A stretch of DNA of 25,611 nt from the NCBI GenBank assembly GCA_017481395.1, contig JAFUPE010000052.1, positions 1-25,611 on the forward strand, written 5' to 3'. This DNA is from Ruminococcus sp. Its GTDB lineage: Bacteria; Bacillota_A; Clostridia; Oscillospirales; Acutalibacteraceae. The notes under the pieces are model-generated. The model made no database searches. It had not been told where the DNA came from and was given only the letters and a program-made list of their open reading frames with translations. Positions 1-7,214 of this stretch are shown piece by piece (the first letter of the stretch is position 1; each line of letters starts with the position of its first letter). A program made the translations under genes and the position numbers.

Positions 1-1203
<1,203 letters not shown>

Positions 1204-1236
1204 ATATATCCTCCTTTTTCATATAGAACAAAATAA

Positions 1237-1263
1237 TTAGCACTCTGTATCTTAGAGTGCTAA
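1237..1263 (-). promoter_or_regulatory. CIRCE operator (HrcA binding site) of groESL
   Basis: This is a perfect 9-9-9 inverted repeat with arms TTAGCACTC (1237-1245) and GAGTGCTAA (1255-1263), both identical to the CIRCE consensus. The arms extend by a further A/T pair on each side. It lies between the predicted promoter and the groES ribosome binding site, the standard position for HrcA repression. It would also sit in the 5' untranslated leader. Confidence 0.97.
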
Positions 1264-1267
1264 TTAT

Positions 1268-1296
1268 ATTTTAAACCATATTTTGTAAAAAATCAA
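1268..1296 (-). promoter_or_regulatory. Predicted sigma-A promoter of groESL
   Basis: Read on the minus strand, TTGATT (1296-1291) is followed by a 17-base spacer and TAAAAT (1273-1268). The CIRCE element starts five bases further on and so would overlap the transcription start. A second reading, TTTACA (1289-1284), 15-base spacer, TATAAT (1268-1263), is possible and would merge the -10 box with CIRCE. The 1204-1343 gap holds this promoter, CIRCE, and a weak hairpin at its far end; nothing else was seen. Confidence 0.7.
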
Positions 1297-1316
1297 GTAT
1301 ATTTTGAAAGCTACAG

Positions 1317-1338
1317 AAAAACTTTTAATGAACAAAGT
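1317..1338 (-). terminator. Possible weak terminator after the substrate-binding lipoprotein gene
   Basis: A five-base-pair A/T-rich stem (ACTTT at 1338-1334 with AAAGT at 1325-1321, minus strand) and an 8-base loop are followed by a TTTTT tract at 1321-1317. The stem has only one G-C pair, so it is weak. Its position between a stop codon and the groESL promoter is right for a terminator. Confidence 0.3.
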
Positions 1339-1343
1339 GTTAA

Positions 1344-2345
1344 TCACGAGGTTTTAACGAAAACAGCTTTGTCCGATATATCATCAGAAAGTGTAAGGTT
1401 TAGTGATTTTTGTACTGCCGAATTTATGACTACCGTACAATCTGTGGCATATTCAACGGGAATTTGCGAAACCGACTTTAAGGAGCGAAGCAAAATAGCA
1501 GAAAGCTCGCCTGCACTGTAGCCAATGTGCTCATAGTCTGTAATACATGTTGCAAGGCAACCCGCCTCCACAAGCTCAGAGCTTTCGGCAAAGACAGGAA
1601 TATTATTTTCTTTTGCCAGCTTAAGGGTATCCTTTAAGCCCGATTTTACCAACGCGTCATCGGTAAGATAAAGGGCGTCGCATTTTTCTAAAGCTTTGTC
1701 AAGCTCGCTTTTATATTCTTTTTCTGTTAAAGAAGGATACATCGTAAACTTAACATCTATATTCTGAGACTCGCCGCTTGCAAGATTTGCCGAAAATATT
1801 GACTCTTCATCAGCACCGTTATAAAGACAACCTATACGTTTAACCTGAGGATAAAGAGCTTTAATAAGCTCTATCTGCTCAAATACAGGCGAATAGTCAC
1901 ACACACCTGTTACGTTAGCCTCAGGCTTTTCACAGGACTTTACAAGCTGTGTACCTATGGGGTCATTTACACAAGAAAACACTACAGGAATATCCGAGGT
2001 AGCTTCTTTTGCGGCAGTGGCGGCATCTGTGCCGATTGCGTAAATAAGCACAGGATTTTCTTTAACCAATGCCTCTGCGGATTTCGCAAGCTCCGCCTCA
2101 GATTTACATTCTATGTGATTAAGGATATAGTTATCGTTTTCGGTATATCCGTTTGAAGAAAGAGCATTTACAAATCCATCGAAAGCTTTTTGAGTGTTTT
2201 CGTCAAGCTCTAAGCTTAACACAGCAACCCTCTGAAGCGGTGTTGCCGTAGTAGTTTCTGTTGGCTCTGTATCTTCCGCCGAATTACAGGCGAATAATGA
2301 AAAGGAAAGCAAAAGTGCAAGTAAAAGTGCTGTTAGTTTTTTCAT
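1344..2345 (-). CDS. ABC-type substrate-binding lipoprotein (TrpX-like, PF04392 family)
   Basis: Predicted surface lipoprotein of about 333 residues. The N-terminus MKKLTALLLALLLSFSLFAC is a lipoprotein signal with the lipidated Cys at residue 20, followed by an acidic Thr/Glu-rich linker. The body matches the ABC_sub_bind/TrpX pattern: AIGTDAATAAKEAT, IPVVFSCVNDPIGTQLV, NVTGVCDYSP, IELIKALYPQVKRIGCLYNG and ALYLTDDALVKSG. Family members bind small ligands such as aromatic amino acids; the ligand here is unknown. A GTG at 2357 overlaps the upstream stop as GTGA and would add four residues (MSDY), but the ATG at 2345 gives a conventional signal peptide, so I chose it. No permease or ATPase gene accompanies it, although TrpX-type transporters normally have both, so it is an orphan binding protein here. 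Confidence 0.85.
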   Translation of the reverse strand: MKKLTALLLALLLSFSLFACNSAEDTEPTETTTATPLQRVAVLSLELDENTQKAFDGFVNALSSNGYTENDNYILNHIECKSEAELAKSAEALVKENPVLIYAIGTDAATAAKEATSDIPVVFSCVNDPIGTQLVKSCEKPEANVTGVCDYSPVFEQIELIKALYPQVKRIGCLYNGADEESIFSANLASGESQNIDVKFTMYPSLTEKEYKSELDKALEKCDALYLTDDALVKSGLKDTLKLAKENNIPVFAESSELVEAGCLATCITDYEHIGYSAGELSAILLRSLKSVSQIPVEYATDCTVVINSAVQKSLNLTLSDDISDKAVFVKTS

Positions 2346-2353
2346 ATAATCAC

Positions 2354-3478
2354 TCACTCTGTTTTAAAATACATATAAAGCTGGCATTTTAACATTCCGT
2401 TATAAAGCTTACGGCGTTTGTCAGCTTCTCGTCCGAAGCATTTTTCGAAGTCATCATCGGGAGTTATAATAGCATAGCTCCAGCCCTGTTTTTTCTTAAA
2501 ACGTTTGCCCATTGTAAAATAAAGCTCTTCTGCTTCATTAATAGAAAGCATTCGCTCGCCATAGGGCGGGTTAGTTATAAGAGTACCCCTCTCTTCGGAA
2601 GGGATAAAATCCTTAACATCCTGCTGAATAAAGGTAATTCTGTCAGCAACACCTGCTTTAGTTGCATTAGACTTAGCAATTTTTAAGGACTCGGCATCGA
2701 TATCGAAGCCTGTGGCTTTGAAATTACAGTCGGTAATACGCATAGCACGTGCGTCTGCTCGCTCTTTTTCCCAAAGTTCTTTAGGAATGCATTCCCAATT
2801 TTCGGCGGCAAAGCTACGCTCTGCACCCGGAAAAATCTTCATAGCGGCTAAGGCGGCTTCGATAAGAATTGTACCGCTTCCGCACATAGGGTCAACTACA
2901 AAATGGTCCTTTCTCACCTTCGAAAGGTCAACCATAGCAGCGGCCAAAGTCTCCTTAATAGGAGCCGAGTTTGACTCGGCACGATAGCCGCGTTTATAAA
3001 GACCTACTCCTGTAGTATCAAGCATAATGCTTACCCTGTCTTTACGGATAAGGAATTTAATCTGGTGAACTCCCCTGCTTTCGTCAAGCCAATCGGTTTT
3101 GCGGATTCGGCTAAGACGTTTTGCCACAGCTTTTTTGATAATTTTCTGGCAGTCGGGCACACTGTAAAGTTTTGAATCAAGAGTCGCACCAGATACTGGA
3201 AAGGCTTCGTTTTCTAAGATGAAATTTTCAAAAGGAAGCTTTTCGACACCATTAAAAAGTTCTTCGAAGCTTAAGGCTGTAAACTCACCCAAAAGCACCA
3301 CAATTCGCTCGGCAAAGCGAGAGCGTATATTGGCACGAATCATAATGTCGTAGCCGCCTTTAAAAAGAACTCTGCCGTTTTGTGCCTCTACATTTTCGGC
3401 ACCCATAAATTTAAGCTCATTTGCTACAAGCTTTTCGAGACCGAAAAGACATGGAGCACACATTGTAAATTTTTGCAT
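2354..3478 (-). CDS. rlmL: THUMP-domain class I SAM-dependent RNA methyltransferase (RlmL/YpsC type)
   Basis: Predicted N2-guanine methyltransferase acting on 23S rRNA, by family resemblance to RlmL N-terminal half proteins and B. subtilis YpsC. It has 374 residues. The N-terminal ferredoxin-like/THUMP region covers about residues 1-155. The Rossmann methyltransferase domain carries DPMCGSGTILIEAA (196-209) for SAM binding, GFDIDAESLKIAKSNA (257-272), and the catalytic NPPYGERM (303-310). The start is the ATG at 3478, seven bases after GGAGA. A longer frame reaching a GTG at 3523 would begin inside the terminator hairpin after hpf and is rejected. The stop overlaps the possible GTG of the next gene. 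The exact target nucleotide cannot be read from sequence. Confidence 0.9.
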   Translation of the reverse strand: MQKFTMCAPCLFGLEKLVANELKFMGAENVEAQNGRVLFKGGYDIMIRANIRSRFAERIVVLLGEFTALSFEELFNGVEKLPFENFILENEAFPVSGATLDSKLYSVPDCQKIIKKAVAKRLSRIRKTDWLDESRGVHQIKFLIRKDRVSIMLDTTGVGLYKRGYRAESNSAPIKETLAAAMVDLSKVRKDHFVVDPMCGSGTILIEAALAAMKIFPGAERSFAAENWECIPKELWEKERADARAMRITDCNFKATGFDIDAESLKIAKSNATKAGVADRITFIQQDVKDFIPSEERGTLITNPPYGERMLSINEAEELYFTMGKRFKKKQGWSYAIITPDDDFEKCFGREADKRRKLYNGMLKCQLYMYFKTE

Positions 3479-3501
3479 ATTATTCTCCGATAATTTTAAA
3501 G

Positions 3502-3526
3502 AAAAAGGTGGGGACATCCCCACCTT
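3502..3526 (-). terminator. Intrinsic terminator after hpf
   Basis: Minus strand: AAGGTGGGGA (3526-3517) pairs perfectly with TCCCCACCTT (3514-3505) across a two-base centre, effectively a tetraloop on a nine-base-pair stem. A TTTTT tract follows at 3506-3502. It starts 15 bases after the hpf stop and ends about 24 bases before the next ATG. This is the strongest hairpin noticed in the window. Confidence 0.85.
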
Positions 3527-3540
3527 ATTGCGTTTAAATT

Positions 3541-4083
3541 TTAGTCATCAGTAGGCTCTAAAAGACCGTAGGAGCCGTCTTTTCTGATATAAACTACATT
3601 GATAAGATTTGTGTCGGCATTTGTGAACATATAAAACTGATGTCCTACCAACTCCATCTGCAGTATTGCTTCTTCAACAGAAACAGGTTTAACAGGAATC
3701 TGTTTACGACGGACAATGTCGAGGGAACCCTCGTCGTCCATGGTTACATCATCCTCGGCGGGGGCTAAGATAAGGTCGTCAATAGAGCCTGCCTTAATAC
3801 GCTTAGAAAGCCTTGTTTTATGCTTTCTGAGTTGACCGGAAATAAGGTCGATTACCTTGTCGAGGGCATCGTTCATCTCGGGCATTGTGGACTCTGCACG
3901 GAAAACCATAGAATTGTCTTTAATGGTAATTTCCACAGTCTGACGGTTTTTCTCCAAGGTTACTACTACGGTAGCCTCGGCATTGTCAGAGAAAATCTTT
4001 GAGAACTTTTTGAGCTTCTGCTCAACTCTTTCCTTAAAGTTGTCTCTCAGGTTTACCTTGCGTGCTACATAAGTAATCTTCAT
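3541..4083 (-). CDS. hpf: Ribosome hibernation-promoting factor, long form
   Basis: Long HPF joins two 70S ribosomes into inactive 100S dimers in stationary phase or stress. It has 180 residues, the long-form length. The N-terminal S30AE/YfiA domain (about 1-100) starts MKITYVARKVNLRDNFKERV and includes the basic segment SGQLRKHKTRLSKRIKAG. An acidic linker follows. The C-terminal dimerization domain (about 128-180) reads IPVKPVSVEEAILQMELVGH through NVVYIRKDGSYGLLEP. AAAAGGAGG precedes the ATG by eight bases. It follows yabR after 25 bases and is closed by a strong terminator. No convincing promoter of its own was found in the short gap. Confidence 0.96.
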   Translation of the reverse strand: MKITYVARKVNLRDNFKERVEQKLKKFSKIFSDNAEATVVVTLEKNRQTVEITIKDNSMVFRAESTMPEMNDALDKVIDLISGQLRKHKTRLSKRIKAGSIDDLILAPAEDDVTMDDEGSLDIVRRKQIPVKPVSVEEAILQMELVGHQFYMFTNADTNLINVVYIRKDGSYGLLEPTDD

Positions 4084-4108
4084 AGGTTTAGCCTCCTTTT
4101 AGGGTATT

Positions 4109-4609
4109 TTATTTTCTGCCGCCGTGGCCTCTTCGGCTGTAACCGCGGCTTTCACCGCCTCGTTTGAGGTCGGAAAATTTGTCTTGGCTGGATTTTTTGA
4201 ACTTGTTCATCATATCCTCAAAGCCTTGATTGGAGGAGATTTGCTCCTCCCAATATTCCTCAGGCGGAACATTAGGGTTAAACTGAGGCTTTTGCTCAAC
4301 CTTTTTAGGTGTAAACTTACGCTCGTTATTCTGGGGTCTGGGGCGTGGACTTGATTGCTGAGGCTTTTCTTCTCGAGGCTGTGCCTGCTTGATAGAAAGT
4401 GCGATTTTACCATTCTCAGCAATTGAAATTACCTTAACCTTTACAGTTTGTCCAACTGTGAAGAGCTCGTTAATATCCTTAACAAAGCCGTTTGACACCT
4501 CTGAAATATGCACAAGGCCGTCAGGGCCGTCAGGCAGGCTTACAAAAGCTCCGAAATTTGTAATACTTGTAATTTTTCCTTCGTAAATGCTTCCCTTTTC
4601 CGGTTTCAT
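4109..4609 (-). CDS. yabR: S1 domain RNA-binding protein (YabR-like)
   Basis: Single S1 OB-fold protein of 166 residues. The S1 domain spans about residues 5-75 (GSIYEGKITSITNFGAFVSL, GLVHISEVSNGFVKDINELF, GQTVKVKVISI, KIALSIKQ). A Pro/Gln/Lys-rich low-complexity linker (78-115) follows. Next comes a short conserved-looking segment FEDMMNKFKKSSQDKFSDLKR (130-150) and an RGG-like basic tail (RGGESRGYSRRGHGGRK). It probably contacts RNA or the ribosome. Its place directly after divIC matches B. subtilis yabR, which is shorter. The AAAGGA site stands before the ATG at 4609. The molecular role of this family is poorly defined. Confidence 0.88.
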   Translation of the reverse strand: MKPEKGSIYEGKITSITNFGAFVSLPDGPDGLVHISEVSNGFVKDINELFTVGQTVKVKVISIAENGKIALSIKQAQPREEKPQQSSPRPRPQNNERKFTPKKVEQKPQFNPNVPPEEYWEEQISSNQGFEDMMNKFKKSSQDKFSDLKRGGESRGYSRRGHGGRK

Positions 4610-4646
4610 ACTTTTCCTTTCGATTTAATCAGTGGGCCGAGTTAAA

Positions 4647-4958
4647 TCAGTCACCTGAAGAATTTATAAAAACACGCTCGCCGCTTTTGACGTAATCGTT
4701 GTCCCTTGCAACCTTGGTGGCATATTTTAAATACTCCACATCGGAATAAACCACTGCCTCAAGCTCGGCGTTTTTCATCTCTTGAATTTCAATCTCGTGC
4801 TGTAAAGATTCAAGCTCGGCACGCTTTTCGGCGGTTTCGGCATAAATACCCGAAACAGTATAAACAAACACGCCTAAGAAAACAACCACAGCAAGACTGA
4901 AAACTATGTAAAGAAAAGGGCTGCGTTTTTTATTAGATTTTATAACTTTAAGCTGCAT
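4647..4958 (-). CDS. divIC: Septum formation initiator family protein (DivIC/FtsB-like)
   Basis: Small bitopic division protein of 103 residues, expected in the FtsL-DivIC-DivIB divisome subcomplex. A short basic cytoplasmic N-terminus (KSNKKRSP) leads to one membrane helix (about residues 15-36, FLYIVFSLAVVVFLGVFVYT). An extracytoplasmic coiled coil (about 40-75, ETAEKRAELESLQHEIEIQE) follows. The family-typical end DVEYLKYATKVARDNDYVKSGERVF closes it. Position between yabQ and yabR matches B. subtilis divIC. Its start is one base beyond the yabQ stop, suggesting coupling. The AAAGGGG site is rather far (about 11 bases) from the ATG. Confidence 0.88.
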   Translation of the reverse strand: MQLKVIKSNKKRSPFLYIVFSLAVVVFLGVFVYTVSGIYAETAEKRAELESLQHEIEIQEMKNAELEAVVYSDVEYLKYATKVARDNDYVKSGERVFINSSGD

Positions 4959-4959
4959 T

Positions 4960-5409
4960 TTAACGTACCCCTTTCTGACAGTCTGTAGAAATATCCTTTT
5001 TATTTATTTTATTATACAACATCTTGTGGGTAGCTTTCAATAGTTTTTTGATAAATCCTGAGATATTTTTTTGAAGAAATCCGTAAAACTTGCGAATATG
5101 TTTATATATAACTGCAAACAGCTTATCAATAAGAATACCTAAGGTGAATTTATATATTAAAATAACAATAAATTCACCGATAACCACATAATAGCGAACA
5201 AAGCCGTCGGTAAAACCAATGCTAAAAAAATACGTTATCAAAGTAAATAACAGCATATAGACTACGTCACAGATTACCGTGGGGATTTTTCGGTTATTAA
5301 AAGCTGTTCTTATACACTTAAAAAACGTATATGCTACCCCTAAAATCAAACCGCATATCAGCGAACAAAGAAATGTATATGTCTGCGAGGTAAGATTTAC
5401 ATCAAGCAT
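4960..5409 (-). CDS. yabQ: Spore cortex protein YabQ
   Basis: Membrane protein of 149 residues. YabQ in B. subtilis locates to the forespore outer membrane and is needed for spore cortex formation. The sequence shows three to four hydrophobic segments (about 10-30, 43-65, 72-100) with the family pattern TYTFLCSLICGLILGVAYTF, RTAFNNRKIPTVICDVVYML and RYYVVIGEFIVILIYKFTLG. A basic cytoplasmic-type tail (KHIRKFYGF, KKLLKATHKM) follows. Its ATG overlaps the yabP stop codon as TAATG. Its presence supports a sporulating ancestry, though it does not prove this strain sporulates. Confidence 0.88.
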   Translation of the reverse strand: MLDVNLTSQTYTFLCSLICGLILGVAYTFFKCIRTAFNNRKIPTVICDVVYMLLFTLITYFFSIGFTDGFVRYYVVIGEFIVILIYKFTLGILIDKLFAVIYKHIRKFYGFLQKNISGFIKKLLKATHKMLYNKINKKDISTDCQKGVR

Positions 5410-5681
5410 TATTTAAAAATCCTCGCCATGAAGCCTTTCTTTTCGCTACCTGCAAGATAATGCAGAGATGATATTTCACCATCGATAACAACCTCTGATG
5501 TCTCCAGCGACAACTTGCTGATGTGAAGTGACGAGCCCTTAACTACAAGCATACCTAATGTAGTAACAATATTAACGGTTTCCTCGTCAAAACCTTGTAC
5601 ATCTAAAACTCCGCTTAAACTGAGTATCTTTCTGTTATCTAGAGTAAGCACATGTGGGCGGCTGGCTGATTTTTCTTGCAT
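5409..5681 (-). CDS. yabP: Sporulation protein YabP
   Basis: Small soluble protein of 90 residues from the YabP/YqfC family, needed in B. subtilis for sporulation at the cortex stage. It matches in PHVLTLDNRKILSLSGVLDV, TVNIVTTLGMLVVKGSSLHI and the ending GEISSLHYLAGSEKKGFMARIFK. The ATG at 5681 has GGAGG eight bases upstream and gives the normal family length, so it is preferred. An in-frame ATG at 5732 overlaps the rqcP stop as ATGA and would add 17 residues, but it lacks such a site. The gene ends in a TAATG overlap with yabQ. Confidence 0.88.
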   Translation of the reverse strand: MQEKSASRPHVLTLDNRKILSLSGVLDVQGFDEETVNIVTTLGMLVVKGSSLHISKLSLETSEVVIDGEISSLHYLAGSEKKGFMARIFK

Positions 5682-5728
5682 ATAAAAAACCTCCGTACAA
5701 ATATAATAATTTATACGAAGGTAATCAC

Positions 5729-5977
5729 TCATTTATTACTGACAGCAGAATACATAGCCGCAGCATCATCTTTTTTTGCGTATTCATTGATCCTTTCTAC
5801 CTTGACGGCAATTTTTCGCTCACCGAAGGTGATTTCGATAATATCACCTACCGCCACACTGTAGGAAGCCTTAGCAACCTTGCCGTTTACAGTAATCTTA
5901 CCGCCGTCACATGCGTCATTGGCGACAGTACGGCGTTTTATAAGACGGGAAACCTTTAAATATTTATCAAGCCTCAT
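5729..5977 (-). CDS. rqcP: S4-domain ribosome quality-control protein RqcP (YabO/Hsp15-like)
   Basis: RqcP (formerly YabO) is the S4-domain factor that binds 50S ribosomes with peptidyl-tRNA and works with RqcH in alanine tailing of stalled chains. It has 82 residues. The S4 fold covers most of it: [45 protein letters not shown]. The start is the ATG at 5977, directly behind AGGAGG. A longer frame to 6013 runs into the terminator hairpin and is rejected. It follows HU after about 57 bases and precedes yabP. Confidence 0.92.
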   Translation of the reverse strand: MRLDKYLKVSRLIKRRTVANDACDGGKITVNGKVAKASYSVAVGDIIEITFGERKIAVKVERINEYAKKDDAAAMYSAVSNK

Positions 5978-5988
5978 ATATCCTCCTG

Positions 5989-6021
5989 AAAAACAACAGT
6001 GGGCAAGTAACACCTGCCCAC
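5989..6021 (-). terminator. Intrinsic terminator or attenuator between HU and rqcP
   Basis: Minus strand: GTGGGCA (6021-6015) pairs with TGCCCAC (6005-5999); two further pairs (G-U and G-C) can form inside, leaving a five-base loop. The tract TGTTGTTTTT follows at 5998-5989. The tract ends two bases before the AGGAGG ribosome binding site of rqcP. It lies 13 bases after the HU stop codon. Confidence 0.75.
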
Positions 6022-6034
6022 CGTAAAGAACTAA

Positions 6035-6310
6035 TTACTTATTAACAGCGTCCTTGAAAGCCTTGCCAGCCTTGAATGCGGGAACCTTGCAAGCTGCGAT
6101 TTCGATTTTCTCGTTTGTCTTGGGGTTGCAGCCTGTACGAGCGCCTCTTTCTCTCTGCTCGAATGTGCCGAAACCTACGAGCTGAACCTTCTCGCCAGCA
6201 GTGATGGACTCGATAATTACGTCGATAGCAGCATTAACTGCCTTCTCAGCGTCAGCCTTCTTGATGTCAGCCTTTGCTGCTACAGCAGCAACTAATTCTG
6301 TCTTGTTCAT
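6035..6310 (-). CDS. hup: DNA-binding protein HU
   Basis: Nucleoid protein that bends and compacts DNA as a dimer. It has 91 residues, the standard length. It starts MNKTELVAAVAAKADIKKAD, with the core GEKVQLVGFGTFEQRERGARTG and the beta-arm tip CNPKTNEKIEI; the DNA-intercalating Pro is residue 63. The usual Arg at position 61 (GRNP) is Cys here. GGAGG stands nine bases before the ATG at 6310. A longer frame to 6370 adds 20 residues unlike HU and is rejected. HU lies between mazG and rqcP, an insertion relative to the B. subtilis yab cluster that I recall as common in Clostridia. A terminator-like hairpin follows. Confidence 0.97.
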   Translation of the reverse strand: MNKTELVAAVAAKADIKKADAEKAVNAAIDVIIESITAGEKVQLVGFGTFEQRERGARTGCNPKTNEKIEIAACKVPAFKAGKAFKDAVNK

Positions 6311-6340
6311 AGTGTGAAACCTCCGATAAATTTTAAAATT

Positions 6341-6370
6341 TATATAGGCGGCAATGCCGCTAATAAACAA
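6341..6370 (-). promoter_or_regulatory. Possible hup promoter with GC hairpin in its spacer
   Basis: Minus strand: TTGTTT (6370-6365), an 18-base spacer and TATATA (6346-6341) resemble a sigma-A promoter. The spacer contains a short GCGGC/GCCGC inverted repeat (6348-6360, three-base loop). Just downstream is an 18-base perfect A/T palindrome (6326-6343). HU is usually made in excess, so a private promoter would be expected, but this is a weak call. Confidence 0.35.
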
Positions 6371-7168
6371 TTATTGTAAAGCCTTTACCTGCTCCCAAAG
6401 CTTATCGAGCTCTGAAAGAGAAAGTGAGTCTATGTCCAAGTTTTGCTCCTTGCAAAGCTTTTCCATTCCTTCAAAACGGGAAATAAAACGCTCGGTTGTA
6501 TCTGAAAGAGCCTTTTCAGAGTCGATTTTAATAAGTCTGCCTACATTAACAGCAGAGAAAATTACGTCGCCAAGCTCAGCGTGACAACATTCTGTATTGC
6601 CTGAACTGATAGCCTCCCTAAGCTCTGTAACTTCTTCACTGAGCTTATCAAGGGCTGAAAGTGCAGAGTCAAAATCAAAGCCTGCCTTCTTAGCTTTATT
6701 CTGCACCTTATCTGCCCTGATTAAAGCAGGAAGTGCAGGAGAAACGCTGTGCATAACCTCAGAATGGCTTTTCTGAGATTTAGTCTGCATTTTAATGGCG
6801 TCCCAGTTTTTTAGTACTGTTTCGCTGTCCTCAGCGTTAACGTCGGCAAAAACATGAGGATGACGCACAATAAGCTTTTTGCATATATCGCTACATACAT
6901 CATCAACAGTAAAGGAGCCTTTCTCGGCTTCAATTTGGGAATGAAAAACAACCTGCAACAATACGTCACCAAGCTCTTCCAGAAGAAGGTCACGGTTGTC
7001 GGTATCTATTGCCTCGATAGCTTCGTAGCATTCCTCGATAAAATCGCGACGGATGGACTTATGGGTTTGCTCTCTGTCCCAAGGGCAACCGTCAGGTGAA
7101 CGGAGGATTGACATAATGTTTACAAGGTCGTAAAAATTATATTCAGACTTGAAATCAAAATCTATCAT
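6371..7168 (-). CDS. mazG: Nucleoside triphosphate pyrophosphohydrolase MazG
   Basis: MazG hydrolyses NTPs or dNTPs to the monophosphate and PPi, cleaning nucleotide pools. It has 265 residues with two all-alpha MazG domains. The first has FIEECYEAIEAI (43-54) and LLLEELGDVLLQVVFH (61-76), giving the metal-binding ExxE...ExxD set. The second has KLSEEVTELREAI and HAELGDVIFSAVNVGRL (about 173-205). MRSPDGCPWD-like ILRSPDGCPWDREQTH near the N-terminus is family-typical. Syntenic B. subtilis YabN is a fusion with a tetrapyrrole methylase; here only the MazG part exists. CGGAGG precedes the ATG at 7168. Confidence 0.96.
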   Translation of the reverse strand: MIDFDFKSEYNFYDLVNIMSILRSPDGCPWDREQTHKSIRRDFIEECYEAIEAIDTDNRDLLLEELGDVLLQVVFHSQIEAEKGSFTVDDVCSDICKKLIVRHPHVFADVNAEDSETVLKNWDAIKMQTKSQKSHSEVMHSVSPALPALIRADKVQNKAKKAGFDFDSALSALDKLSEEVTELREAISSGNTECCHAELGDVIFSAVNVGRLIKIDSEKALSDTTERFISRFEGMEKLCKEQNLDIDSLSLSELDKLWEQVKALQ

Positions 7169-7214
7169 AGTGTCCTCCGTAAGAAACGCATAGTTTCCTT
7201 TCTAATCAACTATT

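Noticed and set aside
3479..3523. N-terminal extension of the RlmL-like protein to a GTG at 3523
   Set aside because: This start falls inside the terminator hairpin of hpf, while the ATG at 3478 has a proper ribosome binding site and gives the normal protein start.
4610..4646. GATTTAA/TTAAATC inverted repeat between divIC and yabR as a regulatory site
   Set aside because: Short, A/T-rich arms with a 13-base loop; likely chance.
5978..6013. N-terminal extension of RqcP to an upstream start at 6013
   Set aside because: The extension covers the terminator-like hairpin and the AGGAGG site; RqcP proteins begin at MRLDKYL.
6311..6370. Twenty-residue N-terminal extension of HU
   Set aside because: HU proteins start MNKTEL; the extension covers the palindromic leader and lacks similarity.
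7169..7214. GAAAC/GTTTC inverted repeat between the flippase gene and mazG as a terminator
   Set aside because: The stem has five pairs, is A/T-rich and has no following T tract.
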